From assembly GCA_036825755.1 (NCBI GenBank), contig DAISXR010000005.1:1-64000 (forward strand): a DNA stretch of 64,000 nt, given 5' to 3'. Under the pieces are notes generated by a model. That model made no database searches. It had not been told where the DNA came from and worked only from the letters and a program-made list of their open reading frames with translations. The stretch comes from JAJFTV01 sp036825755 (GTDB lineage Bacteria > Chloroflexota > Anaerolineae > Anaerolineales > Anaerolineaceae). This document shows positions 1-8,978 of this stretch, piece by piece (position 1 is the first letter of the stretch; every line of letters begins with the position of its first letter). Made by a program: the position numbers and the translations under genes.

Positions 1-12
1 CCGCTGGTATGT

Positions 13-83
13 TGGGGCGTGGTGCAACGGCAGCACACCAGTCTTTGGAACTGAGGATTCTGGTTCGAATCCAGACGCCCCAT
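13..83 (+). tRNA. tRNA-Gln (anticodon TTG)
   Basis: A full cloverleaf can be folded by eye. The acceptor stem pairs 13-19 with 76-82 over seven perfect pairs. The D stem is GTGC (22-25) with GCAC. The T stem 59-63 pairs with 71-75 around TTCGAAT. The anticodon loop is CTTTGGA (43-49), so the anticodon is TTG (45-47), reading CAA glutamine codons. Position 83 (T) is the discriminator and CCA is not encoded. The outermost anticodon-stem pair (38/54) is a C-A mismatch; the other four pair. An intrinsic terminator follows at once, so this is probably a single-tRNA transcript. Confidence 0.95.
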
Positions 84-96
84 CAAGTAGGACAAA

Positions 97-137
97 AAAC
101 TTTGCGTCGCTGGATGTAGCGCAAAGTTTCTTTTTTT
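97..137 (+). terminator. Intrinsic terminator after tRNA-Gln
   Basis: A perfect 10-bp stem, AAACTTTGCG (97-106) with CGCAAAGTTT (120-129), is followed by C and seven T (131-137). It lies 14 bases after the tRNA and separates it from glmU. Confidence 0.9.
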
Positions 138-184
138 GTATACAATAAGATTACTTTATCAATGGACATTCGCAGGAGTACACA

Positions 185-1567
185 ATGACCGTTTCGGTTC
201 TTATCCTGGCAGCAGGCCATGGATCTCGGATGCATTCCTCTACACCGAAAGTTCTTCATCATCTGGCTGGAAAACCCCTCGTTCAATATTCCTACAACAC
301 AGCCACCACCGTCATGGATGGCAGCCCGGATAATTCAACGGACCCCAAACGAAAACCGGTTGTGGTCATTGGCCATTCGGCGGATGAGGTGCGTAGGGAA
401 CTGGGAGAAAAGGTTGATTTTGCGGTCCAGGAGCCTCAACTGGGCACCGGTCACGCGGTTCAATCTGCTGAAGCACTGTTGAAAGGCAAAGCTGATCAGG
501 TACTGGTGATCTCAGCGGATATGCCGCTGCTGACCGCTCAAACCCTGCAAAAAATGGTCGATCTTCAAAGAGAAACCGGCAGCGCCATGGTCATGCTGAC
601 CATTCACTCGGAAAACGCACGCGGGTTTGGAAGGGTGCTTCGCGCAACCGATGGCGCCCCGCTGCAGATCATCGAAGAGCTGCATGCCACACCGGAGCAA
701 CTGCGCATTACCGAACTGAACGCCGGGGTGTATTGTTTCCAGGATGCCTGGCTGTGGGATGCGATTAAAAAAATCAAACTCTCGCCGCGCGGCGAATATT
801 ACCTGACCGATCTGCTTCAAATTGCTGTTTCGCAGGGCGACCTGGTGAAGGTGTATACCACCGATGACACCGCGGAGGCCATGGGTATCAACAATCGCAT
901 TCACCTGGCGGAGGCGGAAGCGGTGCTGCGGAAACGCATCAACACAGCCCACATGCTGGCCGGCGTGACCATCACCGATCCGGCTTCCACATACATCGAG
1001 CCGGATGTAAAAATCGGACAGGACACCATCATCGAACCTAACACGCATCTGCACGGCAATACCGTCATCGGTGCAGGGTGCGTTATTGGGCCTAACACAA
1101 TCATTCACGATACTCAAATTGGGGATGAGTGCACCATCCTCTCTTCGGTTCTGGAGGGTGCAGTACTGGAAGACCATGTGGAAATGGGCCCGTTTGGGCA
1201 TTTACGCAGAGGTGCGCACCTGGCTTCACATGTTCACATGGGTAATTTTGGGGAAGTAAAAAATTCATATCTGGGACCCGGTACCAAAATGGGGCATTTC
1301 TCATATATTGGCGATGCCGAGATCGGCCTGGATGTGAATATTGGAGCGGGCACCATCACCTGCAACTTTGATGGGGTACACAAGCATAAGACAGTTCTGG
1401 CGGACGGTGTCTTTATCGGCAGCGATACCATGCTGGTAGCGCCGATTACGATGGGGGAGGGGGCCCGTTCGGGTGCGGGAGCCGTGGTGACCAAAGATGT
1501 TCCGCCGCATACCACGGTGGTGGGGGTACCTGCACATCCATTACAGAAAAAGGAATCTGGTGAGTAA
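185..1567 (+). CDS. glmU: Bifunctional UDP-GlcNAc pyrophosphorylase / GlcN-1-P acetyltransferase GlmU
   Basis: GlmU acetylates glucosamine-1-phosphate and then uridylates it to UDP-GlcNAc, the precursor of peptidoglycan and other cell-surface glycans; it is cytoplasmic. The 460-residue length is normal for the family. The N-terminal nucleotidyltransferase domain opens with LILAAGHGSRM, carries the lysine of STPKVLHHLAGKPL, and has QEPQLGTGHAV and a SADMPLL metal site. The C-terminal half is a left-handed beta helix of hexapeptide repeats (IGPNTIIHD, MGNFGEVKNS, GAGTITCNFDG). The start is ATG 185 with AGGAG at 174-178. The last 8 bases overlap the GTG start of the next gene, so the two are probably translationally coupled. 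Presence of GlmU implies that amino-sugar wall or capsule precursors are made. Confidence 0.97.
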   Translation: MTVSVLILAAGHGSRMHSSTPKVLHHLAGKPLVQYSYNTATTVMDGSPDNSTDPKRKPVVVIGHSADEVRRELGEKVDFAVQEPQLGTGHAVQSAEALLKGKADQVLVISADMPLLTAQTLQKMVDLQRETGSAMVMLTIHSENARGFGRVLRATDGAPLQIIEELHATPEQLRITELNAGVYCFQDAWLWDAIKKIKLSPRGEYYLTDLLQIAVSQGDLVKVYTTDDTAEAMGINNRIHLAEAEAVLRKRINTAHMLAGVTITDPASTYIEPDVKIGQDTIIEPNTHLHGNTVIGAGCVIGPNTIIHDTQIGDECTILSSVLEGAVLEDHVEMGPFGHLRRGAHLASHVHMGNFGEVKNSYLGPGTKMGHFSYIGDAEIGLDVNIGAGTITCNFDGVHKHKTVLADGVFIGSDTMLVAPITMGEGARSGAGAVVTKDVPPHTTVVGVPAHPLQKKESGE

Positions 1568-2837
1568 TCTTTTTTGGTCCCTGTTGATCGTTTTCTTTGT
1601 ACTGAACATCGGCATCTCTATGGTGTATGCCGGCCGTAAATATGTAAGGCCATCCGGTCTGCTGGTGCTGCAGGATCAAATGCCTGTTGCGGTGGAACGG
1701 ACCACCAATCTGCTGAAGAAACCTTACCTGGATGCTACCCTGACCGCTGCCTGGGTGATGATTCACCTGATCCTGGGCGGATTTGGGGTATGGTACACCT
1801 GTCAGGTCTGGCCTGTGGTTTTGCAGAACCTGTGGATTCTGGCGGCTGCAGCCATGCTGATCGCGCTGATTCTTTTGATCGTCGAGTTTCTGATCGAGGG
1901 GTACATTTTGCGCGATAACCAGCTCTGGATGATCCGCCTGACCCCCACGGCTGAATTGGTGTACTTCCTGTTCAGGCCGTTTGCCTGGCTGGGTGGGTTT
2001 TTACTGCGATCTTCATCCGGCTCCGATACGGTGCTTTCCTCCACCATTGAGGAAGAGATCAAAACCTGGGTTGAAACCGGTCAGGATGACGGCACGCTGG
2101 AGCAGGAAGAACGGCAGATGATTTACTCGATCTTTCAGTTCAGCGATACGCTTTGCCGTGAGATCATGGTACCGCGTATCGATGTGTTTGCGCTGGAAGC
2201 CAGCACGCCGGTTAAGGATGCCATCCCGCTGGTGGTCGCATCGGGCCACTCTCGTATCCCCGTGTATGAGGAGGTAATTGATAATGTAATCGGACTGCTT
2301 TACGCCAAAGACATGCTCAAGCCCAGCCTCGAACAGGAAGACATCGCCATCAATCACCTGCTGCGTGAAGCCTATTTCATCCCGGAAGCCAAAAAAGTGG
2401 ATGAACTGCTGAAGGAAATGCAGGCGCGCGGGGTTCATATCGCCGTGGTGGTGGATGAATACGGCGGCATGGCCGGTCTGGTGACCCTGGAAGATATTGT
2501 GGAAGAGATTGTGGGCGAAATTCGGGATGAATATGACCAAAGCGAGGAACTGCTCTTCCAACCGGTGAACGACAACGAGATGCTGTTCCACGGTAGAATT
2601 GATATTGATGACTTCAATGAGCTGATGGACACGCACCTGACCCGCGATGTGGCGGACACTTTGGGTGGGTATATCTACGGCCAGGTGGGGCGGGTGCCTT
2701 TTGAGGGTGAGAAGGTTGTGCTGGAAGAATGGGAGTTGACGGTCGAAAAAGTGATTGGCCGTCGCATTCGACTGGTTCGGGCCAAACGGATAGAAAGCGA
2801 ACAGGAGCAGGAAAATGGAAAAAGCCAAAATCGATGA
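1560..2837 (+). CDS. CBS-domain / CorC-HlyC family membrane protein
   Basis: Members of this family (YfjD/CorC/HlyC-like, CNNM relatives) are membrane proteins linked to Mg/Co transport or divalent-metal homeostasis; the substrate here is unknown. I take GTG 1560 as the start, since it reads VSNLFWSLLIVFF and overlaps glmU by 8 bases. An in-frame ATG at 1497 lies deep in glmU and is unlikely. With this start the protein has 425 residues. The N-terminal third holds about four hydrophobic segments. A cytoplasmic region follows with the family signature LEQEERQMIYSIFQFSDT..REIMVPR, a pair of CBS domains ending VVVDEYGGMAGLVTLEDI, and a C-terminal transporter-associated domain (GRIDIDDFNELM..TLGGYIYG). 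The 3' end overlaps cdd by 23 bases. Confidence 0.88.
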   Translation: MSNLFWSLLIVFFVLNIGISMVYAGRKYVRPSGLLVLQDQMPVAVERTTNLLKKPYLDATLTAAWVMIHLILGGFGVWYTCQVWPVVLQNLWILAAAAMLIALILLIVEFLIEGYILRDNQLWMIRLTPTAELVYFLFRPFAWLGGFLLRSSSGSDTVLSSTIEEEIKTWVETGQDDGTLEQEERQMIYSIFQFSDTLCREIMVPRIDVFALEASTPVKDAIPLVVASGHSRIPVYEEVIDNVIGLLYAKDMLKPSLEQEDIAINHLLREAYFIPEAKKVDELLKEMQARGVHIAVVVDEYGGMAGLVTLEDIVEEIVGEIRDEYDQSEELLFQPVNDNEMLFHGRIDIDDFNELMDTHLTRDVADTLGGYIYGQVGRVPFEGEKVVLEEWELTVEKVIGRRIRLVRAKRIESEQEQENGKSQNR

Positions 2838-3246
2838 GCAACTCAAGCAGAAACTGGTTGAAGCCGGCGTCAATGCCCGGAAACGGGCCTACGCGCCGTA
2901 TTCGAAGTATTTTGTGGGTGCGGCGGTTTTAACGGAAGACGGCAAAATTTACGAAGGCGCCAATGTGGAAAACGCTTCTTACGGCGCCACCGTGTGCGCT
3001 GAACGGGTGGCCATTTTTAACGCCGTCTCGGCCGGTGAACGTAAGTTTGTAGCCATCTCAGTGGTGGGCGATGAAGGCGGAGCGCCCTGCGGGATGTGCC
3101 GACAGGTGCTGGCCGAGTGGGGCCTGAACATGCTGGTGATCGAAGTTAATAAAGACGGGAAAGTGGTTCGCGAAGTGACCCTGTCGGAGATTCTGCCGGA
3201 TGCGTTTACGCCGGCTGCGCTGGGGATTGATCCGGCCGGTTACTAG
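2815..3246 (+). CDS. cdd: Cytidine deaminase
   Basis: Hydrolytic deaminase converting cytidine and deoxycytidine to uridine and deoxyuridine in pyrimidine salvage. The 143-residue length fits the small tetrameric class. Zinc and catalytic motifs are present: TVCAERVA (Cys ligand and catalytic Glu) and PCGMCRQ (two Cys ligands). NVENASYGAT is the substrate-binding segment. The start ATG 2815 has AGGAGCAGG just upstream inside the preceding gene and overlaps it by 23 bases, which suggests coupling. The C-terminal tail ending PAGY is a little longer than in the shortest homologues. It sits in a glmU-to-recO run of housekeeping genes. Confidence 0.96.
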   Translation: MEKAKIDEQLKQKLVEAGVNARKRAYAPYSKYFVGAAVLTEDGKIYEGANVENASYGATVCAERVAIFNAVSAGERKFVAISVVGDEGGAPCGMCRQVLAEWGLNMLVIEVNKDGKVVREVTLSEILPDAFTPAALGIDPAGY

Positions 3247-3263
3247 GAAACTGCAGGAATGGA

Positions 3264-4040
3264 ATGACACGCGAGTTAAGAAGCCAGCGGGTGGAGGCAG
3301 TGGTGCTGCGCCATTCCGATTGGGGGGAAGCAGACCGGTTGTTGGGTCTTTACTCGCGTGAATTGGGTAAGATTCGGGCTGTTGCCAAGGGTGTGCGCAA
3401 ACTACGGTCCCGCAAGGCCGGGCATTTGGAACCGTTTTCACGGGTGAGCCTGCTGCTGGCACGCGGGCGTGATATGTGGATCGTCACGCAGGCCGAACTG
3501 CAGGAAACCTTTCAGCCTCTGCGTGATGACCTGCTGAAAACCGCCTACGCCGCTTATGTGGTGGAGCTGCTGGACCGCTTCACCTACGAGGAGGGGCAAA
3601 ACCAGGTTCTGTTCCGGCTGCTGGTGGATACCCTTCAGCGTATCTCCACCGAGGAAGATCCGTTTGTCGCGGTGCGTTATTTTGAGATCCGGCTGCTGGA
3701 TTCACTGGGCTTCAGACCCAACTTCTTCCAGTGTGTGCAGTGCGGTCGTGAGATCCAGCCGGAAGATCAGTTCTTTTCGCCCATGCAGGGTGGAGTCCGT
3801 TGCCCAACCTGCGGCCCGGTGCAGGACAGCCGTCCAATCTCGGTGCGAGCCTTGCGGTATCTGCGCCATTACCAGCGCAGCAAGTATGCCGATGCCGCCC
3901 GGCTACAGCCTCCTGCCGGAGTGCGTTCAGAGCTCGAATCTATCCTGAATTATTACCTCACCTTTTTACTGGAACGAAAACTGAATTCCCCGGAATTTCT
4001 GAAGGAAATTCGAGATAATCAGACCGATCAAGCGGGTTGA
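3264..4040 (+). CDS. recO: DNA repair protein RecO
   Basis: RecO helps load RecA at single-stranded gaps with RecF and RecR. The N-terminal OB fold is recognisable from VEAVVLRHSDWGEADRLLGLYSRELGKIRAVAKG and KLRSRKAGHLEPFS (read here in pieces). The helical C-terminal half has a four-Cys zinc site, CVQCG then CPTCG, and a start of LGFRPNFFQC typical of RecO. The 258-residue length is normal. ATG 3264 is preceded by AGGAATGGA and lies 17 bases after cdd. It probably belongs to the glmU-cdd transcript and may read on into glyQS, although a -10-like TATAAT lies in between. Confidence 0.93.
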   Translation: MTRELRSQRVEAVVLRHSDWGEADRLLGLYSRELGKIRAVAKGVRKLRSRKAGHLEPFSRVSLLLARGRDMWIVTQAELQETFQPLRDDLLKTAYAAYVVELLDRFTYEEGQNQVLFRLLVDTLQRISTEEDPFVAVRYFEIRLLDSLGFRPNFFQCVQCGREIQPEDQFFSPMQGGVRCPTCGPVQDSRPISVRALRYLRHYQRSKYADAARLQPPAGVRSELESILNYYLTFLLERKLNSPEFLKEIRDNQTDQAG

Positions 4041-4054
4041 TAGCCTTATGAGGG

Positions 4055-4060
4055 TATAAT
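4055..4060 (+). promoter_or_regulatory. Possible -10 element for glyQS
   Basis: A perfect TATAAT lies 37 bases before the chosen glyQS start, in the only non-coding stretch between recO and glyQS. No good -35 is seen at 16-18 bases (TTGATA at 4037 is too close), so the promoter is tentative. Confidence 0.4.
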
Positions 4061-4097
4061 TTGAACCCAATGTTTTTACTATTTAAGCGAGGTGTTT

Positions 4098-7000
4098 ATG
4101 GCGTCCACAAACGATTTTCAATCCATCATTCTCAAGCTGCAGAACTACTGGCATGAGCAGGGCTGTCTGATCTGGCAGCCGTACCATACCCAGGTGGGCG
4201 CCGGTACCAACAACCCGGCCACGGTTCTGCGTGTGCTGGGTCCTGAACCCTGGAATGTGGCGTATGTGGAGCCGTCCATCCGCCCGGATGACGCGCGCTA
4301 CGGCGAAAACCCATACCGTCTGCAGCAGCATCACCAGTTTCAGGTCATTCTAAAGCCGGATCCGGGAAACTCGCAGGAACTGTATCTGCGCTCACTGGTG
4401 GCGCTGGGTATCGATCCGCTTCAGCATGACATCCGCTTTGTGGAAGATAACTGGGAATCACCGGCTCTGGGCGCGTGGGGGTTGGGTTGGGAAGTGTGGC
4501 TGGATGGTCAGGAAATCACCCAGTTCACTTATTTCCAGCAGGCCGGCGGTATGCCCATGAACCCGGTATCGGTGGAAATCACCTACGGATTAGAGCGCAT
4601 CGCCATGCCGCTGCAGCGCGTGCGCCACTTCACCAAAATCCAGTGGTCTCCAGAACGCACCTATGGGGATGTCAACCTGGCCTCCGAGCAGGAGTACAGC
4701 AAGTACTATTTTGAGGTGGCCAATGTGGAACGCCTGCGCCGCCTGTTTGATGCCTATGAGAGTGAAGCCAACCTGGCGCTGGCAAATCACCTGGTGTTGC
4801 CTGCCCACGATTATGTGCTGCAGTGTTCGCATGCCTTCAATGTATTGGACACGCGCGGTGCGGTTGGTGTGACCGAGCGGCAGGATATGTTCCGCCGTAT
4901 GCGTGATATCTCGCGCAAGGTGGCAGAATCGTATTATGAACAGCGCAAGGAGCTTGAATTTCCGTGGCTGAAGGAGGGTGAACTCCAGGTCAGCCATTTG
5001 AAGGATGCCTGGAAAAAACCCGTCGCACCGGTGGTCGAACTTCCCGCGGTGCTCCCGGATCAGGCGGATTTCCTGTTTGAGCTCGGCACCGAAGAATTAC
5101 CCGCGGGCGATCAGGAAGCAGCCCTGAAACAGGTGTACGATCTGACCGCTAAAATGCTGGAGGAATCGCGCCTGGCTCATTCCGGTTTTCAGGTGATGGG
5201 TACGCCGCGCCGCCTGGTGGTATGGATCAAAAACCTGGCCAGCCGCCAGGAAGATAGCACCCGTGTACACAAAGGGCCCCCGGCCGCACGCGCCTTTGAC
5301 GCGGATGGCAAACCCACGCAAGCTGCGGTTGGTTTCGCGCGCGGCAAGGGATTACCGGTGGAAGCGCTGCACGTGGCTGAGATGGATGGCGGAAAATATG
5401 TGACCGCTACCGTGCAGGAGAAGGGCCGCAGTGTGATCGAGGTGCTGTCAGAGGCTTTACCCCGTTTGATCGCGGGCATTAAATTTGACCGCGGCATGCG
5501 TTGGAACTCAAGCGATCTTGGCTTCTCGCGTCCCATCCGCTGGCTGCTGGCATTGTTCGACGGGCTAGTGATCCCATTCCAGTACGCCGGGTTGGATTCA
5601 GCCCGCTTCACACGCGGGCTGCGCTTTACCGAGCCGGAAGAGTTTGCGGTGGACAGCATCGCTGATTATTTCGCCAGGCTGGAAGCGCAAGGGATTATCG
5701 TTGATCCCTGCAAACGCCGTGAGGTGATCCGCCGGCAGATCTGTGAGCTGATGGAATCGGTGCAGGGAAAACCCGAGGTGGATGAACATCTGCTGGACGA
5801 GGTCAACGCCCTGGTTGAGGCGCCCACCGCGCTGATTGGACGTTTTGCCGAAGAACATCTGAATCTGCCCGAGCAGGTGCTGATCTCGGTGATGAAGAAA
5901 TACCAGCGTTACTTCCCTGTTTTCAACCGGATTGATGGGAAACTGCTGCCGTACTTCATTCTGGTGCGCAACGGCAGCCGTCAGTTTGCCGAGAGTGTGG
6001 TGGACGGCAACGAACTGGTCATTCAGGCTCGCTTTGCCGATGCAGCATTTTTTATCCATGAAGACCTCAAGCAACCGCTGGAAGCCTTCCTGCCCCGGCT
6101 GGGTACTCTGATCTTCCAGAAAGACCTGGGCTCCATGCTGGATAAAACGCACCGTGTGACTGCCCTGTCTGAAAAGCTGGGCAAGGTGACAGGCTTGTCT
6201 CAGGCAGAATTGAAACACCTGGTCCGGGCGGCTGAACTGGCCAAAGCCGATCTGGTGACCCACATGGTGGTGGAGCAGACCTCGCTGCAGGGTATTATGG
6301 GGCGGTACTATGCGCTACAATCCGGTGAAGACGCTTTGGCCGCCGAGGCCATCTACGAACATTATTTACCGGCCTTTGCCGGTGATGCCCTCCCCAAAAC
6401 GCGGGCCGGTTTTGTGCTGGGTCTGGCCGACCGGCTGGATTCGCTGATTGGGTTGTTCTCGGCGGGCATGGCGCCTACCGGCACCAAAGACCCGTTTGCG
6501 CAACGGCGTATGGCATTGGGCGTGATCCAATTGCTCACCGGCTGGCAGCAGGACATGGATTTACGCCAGGCACTGCAGACTGCGGCAGAAAACCTGCCCA
6601 TCCCATGCACGCCGGCGGTGCTGGATGAATGCCTGGCGTTTATCACCGCGCGCATGAAAAACGAGTTCCTGGAACGCGGCCATCCGTATGATGTGGTGGA
6701 TGCTGTTCTGGCGGTGCAGAGCCATAACCCGTATCTGGCGCTGACGGCCATTCAACAACTGGCCGGGTGGACAAAACGGGCTGACTGGCGTGAAATCCTG
6801 CCGGCTTTTTCGCGCTGTGTGCGCATCACCCGCGACAAAAAAGAGGAATTTACCATCCAGCCCGAAGGGTTTACCCTGCAGGCTGAAAAAGACCTGTACG
6901 AGGCGTTGCTTCAGGCCGAGGGAACCGAACGCAAGCCCGGCTCGGTGGATGATTTCCTGAACGCTTTCCTGCCTGTTATCCCGGTCATCACACGCTTTTT

Positions 7001-7121
7001 CAACGAGGTGCTGGTGATGTCTGAACAGGAAACCGAGCGACGCAACCGGCTTGGGTTATTGCAGCGTCTGGCCCGGTTGAGCAGCAGCGCAGCGGATCTT
7101 TCGTATCTGGAAGGGTTTTAG
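4098..7121 (+). CDS. glyQS: Glycyl-tRNA synthetase, alpha and beta subunits fused
   Basis: Charges tRNA-Gly with glycine. Most bacteria with this bacterial-type enzyme have separate GlyQ and GlyS; here they form one chain of 1007 residues. Residues 1 to about 300 are GlyQ: WHEQGCLIWQPYHTQVGAGT, NPATVLRVLGPEPWNVAYVE, RYGENPYRLQQHHQFQVILKP. A Pro/Val-rich linker (KKPVAPVVELPAVLP) leads to the beta chain, opening DFLFELGTEELPAGDQE. It continues with the tRNA-body region and GTKDPFAQRRMALG, and ends in an anticodon-binding domain (FNEVLVMSEQETERRNRLGLL). I chose ATG 4098, with GCGAGG 5-10 bases upstream, over an in-frame GTG at 4092. The domain order matches known natural fusions. Confidence 0.96.
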   Translation: MASTNDFQSIILKLQNYWHEQGCLIWQPYHTQVGAGTNNPATVLRVLGPEPWNVAYVEPSIRPDDARYGENPYRLQQHHQFQVILKPDPGNSQELYLRSLVALGIDPLQHDIRFVEDNWESPALGAWGLGWEVWLDGQEITQFTYFQQAGGMPMNPVSVEITYGLERIAMPLQRVRHFTKIQWSPERTYGDVNLASEQEYSKYYFEVANVERLRRLFDAYESEANLALANHLVLPAHDYVLQCSHAFNVLDTRGAVGVTERQDMFRRMRDISRKVAESYYEQRKELEFPWLKEGELQVSHLKDAWKKPVAPVVELPAVLPDQADFLFELGTEELPAGDQEAALKQVYDLTAKMLEESRLAHSGFQVMGTPRRLVVWIKNLASRQEDSTRVHKGPPAARAFDADGKPTQAAVGFARGKGLPVEALHVAEMDGGKYVTATVQEKGRSVIEVLSEALPRLIAGIKFDRGMRWNSSDLGFSRPIRWLLALFDGLVIPFQYAGLDSARFTRGLRFTEPEEFAVDSIADYFARLEAQGIIVDPCKRREVIRRQICELMESVQGKPEVDEHLLDEVNALVEAPTALIGRFAEEHLNLPEQVLISVMKKYQRYFPVFNRIDGKLLPYFILVRNGSRQFAESVVDGNELVIQARFADAAFFIHEDLKQPLEAFLPRLGTLIFQKDLGSMLDKTHRVTALSEKLGKVTGLSQAELKHLVRAAELAKADLVTHMVVEQTSLQGIMGRYYALQSGEDALAAEAIYEHYLPAFAGDALPKTRAGFVLGLADRLDSLIGLFSAGMAPTGTKDPFAQRRMALGVIQLLTGWQQDMDLRQALQTAAENLPIPCTPAVLDECLAFITARMKNEFLERGHPYDVVDAVLAVQSHNPYLALTAIQQLAGWTKRADWREILPAFSRCVRITRDKKEEFTIQPEGFTLQAEKDLYEALLQAEGTERKPGSVDDFLNAFLPVIPVITRFFNEVLVMSEQETERRNRLGLLQRLARLSSSAADLSYLEGF

Positions 7122-7158
7122 GTTTCGAGAGAGTTCGGTTTTATATATGTAAAGGACG

Positions 7159-7183
7159 TCAGGGATCACGGTGTGGTCCCTGA
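7159..7183 (+). terminator. Hairpin after glyQS, probable terminator
   Basis: TCAGGGATCAC (7159-7169) pairs with GTGGTCCCTGA (7173-7183) across a GGT loop, 11 pairs with one G-T. The tail reads TGAGTTTAA and then the assembly gap begins, so a U-tract cannot be confirmed. Confidence 0.6.
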
Positions 7184-7192
7184 TGAGTTTAA

Positions 7193-7292
7193 NNNNNNNN
7201 NNNNNNNNNNNNNNNNNNNNNNNNNNNNNNNNNNNNNNNNNNNNNNNNNNNNNNNNNNNNNNNNNNNNNNNNNNNNNNNNNNNNNNNNNNNN
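7193..7292. other. Assembly gap (100 N)
   Basis: Exactly 100 N, a placeholder length. It separates the end of the glyQS transcript from the convergent lipoprotein gene, whose stop codon abuts the gap at 7293. The true size and content are unknown. Confidence 0.99.
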
Positions 7293-8747
7293 TCAATACT
7301 CGTATGGTACCAGCCAGTATTCCGTACCGTCGCCTTCCGAGGTCCAGCCGGTCAGGTTGGTGGACAGGCTGGTCACCTTCCACCATACCCACTGGCTCAG
7401 GCAGATCGGCCCTTCGACAATGCGGACTGCTTCGCCGGGTTCAATGTACCCGATAATGGGGTTATCGCCGCCCGCTTCGTCGCGCACCCGGTTGGGGATA
7501 TGTGAATCGGTGTTGACGACGGCCGTCTCGCCCACCGACAGGCGTGTCTGGAAGGCGTCGCCGCACAGCACCCAGATCAGATCCGGGTTGATGGTGGGGG
7601 TTATAGTGGGGGTGGGACGCGGCCCGGCTTCCGTACCGGTACCGTATGTAGATAACAATTCACCGCTGATGGGATCGATCTGATAGACCTGCGAATTTTC
7701 TTCATCCACTGCCCATAAAAAGCCGGAGCCAAAAAACAGATCGGTGAACTCAACAGCGCCGGTTTCAATGACGGCCAGTTTTTCACGCGTTTCCGGATCG
7801 ATTTGAAGGATGTTGCCCCCACGCAGACCCACCCACAGCGATGTGCCGTCCTGGGTGATCACCGAGGGGGTCTCGGCGATCCGATTGGTCACACGCAGAC
7901 GGTCTTCCGGCTTGCCGGTGGCGGGGCTGACCAGATCGATGTACATCGAATGTTCATCGGCAGGGATCATCCACAGCCAGTCGCCCAGTTTGGTGAAGTG
8001 AGAATACTTTTGTGTATCGCTCAAAATGATGCGTGTTTCGGGCAGGGTGACCATGGATTGATCGGTCAGGTTGATCTTATTGATGAGCGAGTAGGTGTTG
8101 CGGTTGGCGAGCACCCACAGCGTATCGCCTTCTGCAAACACATCGGCTGCCAGGGCGGAGAGATCATACGTCTGGGTGATCTTGCTGGGGTTGGGGTCCA
8201 CCTGCAGCACAGACCCGTTGCGTGAGTATTCTACGCCCCCGCCGGCTGCCTGGCTGAAGACATAGTCTCTGGCTACGCTTAACCAGATAAACCCATCACC
8301 GGAGGTAACCAGCACGGCTTCACCATCCATGGCCGGAATGTGCGAACTGGCCAGGTGTGAATAGGGGTCAATCCGCATCAGGATGCTGTTCTGATCGCCG
8401 ATGGTGACCACCACCCAGATACCCCCTTCACCGGTGACGATGTCTCTGGGAACGCCTTCCACCGGAATGGTTTCAACGATTTTCTTCGCGTAGGGGTCTA
8501 TCCCCACCACGGTATGATCGGCCGGGTTTACCAGCCAGACGATTTCAAGCGCAGAGGCGCGCGGGGTGGGCGTGACCACGATAGCGGTCGGGGTGGGAGT
8601 GTTAGTGGGGTGCAGGGTGATAAGCGGTTGGGTTGGGGTTGCGGGCAAAGGTGTAAAGGTGGCCGGATAGGTCGGACGAAACCCTGTGCACCCCGAGCAG
8701 ACCAGTAGAATCACTGCCAGAAATGATATGCCCCTGAACCATTTCAT
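7293..8747 (-). CDS. Surface lipoprotein with beta-propeller-like repeats
   Basis: The protein has 484 residues. It starts MKWFRGISFLAVILLVCSGC, a lipoprotein signal with Cys near residue 20. A Thr/Pro linker (TPTPTAIVVTPTPRA) of the kind used by Anaerolineae exoproteins follows. The body holds repeated units of 40-50 residues with patterns such as VVGIDPYAKKIVETIPV, LMRIDPYSHLASS, VLQVDPNPSKI, ILQIDPETREKLAVI and VYQIDPISGELLSTY. These look like YVTN/PQQ-type propeller blades. A second TPTITPT linker precedes a C-terminal SH3-like segment of about 100 residues (VWWKVTSLSTNLTGWTSEG). The role is unknown; an extracytoplasmic binding or sensing protein is plausible. It stands alone, divergent from dnaG, and its stop codon touches the assembly gap. 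Confidence 0.8.
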   Translation of the reverse strand: MKWFRGISFLAVILLVCSGCTGFRPTYPATFTPLPATPTQPLITLHPTNTPTPTAIVVTPTPRASALEIVWLVNPADHTVVGIDPYAKKIVETIPVEGVPRDIVTGEGGIWVVVTIGDQNSILMRIDPYSHLASSHIPAMDGEAVLVTSGDGFIWLSVARDYVFSQAAGGGVEYSRNGSVLQVDPNPSKITQTYDLSALAADVFAEGDTLWVLANRNTYSLINKINLTDQSMVTLPETRIILSDTQKYSHFTKLGDWLWMIPADEHSMYIDLVSPATGKPEDRLRVTNRIAETPSVITQDGTSLWVGLRGGNILQIDPETREKLAVIETGAVEFTDLFFGSGFLWAVDEENSQVYQIDPISGELLSTYGTGTEAGPRPTPTITPTINPDLIWVLCGDAFQTRLSVGETAVVNTDSHIPNRVRDEAGGDNPIIGYIEPGEAVRIVEGPICLSQWVWWKVTSLSTNLTGWTSEGDGTEYWLVPYEY

Positions 8748-8978
8748 GCCTCACTCCTCAATCAGAACAAATTACTATTGCTGCCGGTGTTTGTAATCTT
8801 ATTGTAATGCCAATCCGAATTTCAAGACATCCATTTACCGGGTACAGGTGTTATATCTCGTACAATAAGCCGCCTGGTCACTGGATGGGGTTCCCCCATG
8901 ATCCGATAAACAAGAGTAAAATTGGGGTATATAGAAGATATGTTCAAAAAGAGATAGATTTCAGGCAGCCATTCGATC

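Noticed and set aside
512..1201. Long antisense open frame in glmU
   Set aside because: It mirrors the high-GC codon pattern of glmU and has no recognisable protein features.
4092..4097. GTG 4092 as the start of glyQS
   Set aside because: It falls inside the ribosome-binding stretch GCGAGGTG; ATG 4098 has better spacing and matches the family N-terminus.
5598..6263. Long antisense open frame in glyQS
   Set aside because: It is antisense to conserved coding sequence and its product is His/Gln-rich without domain features.
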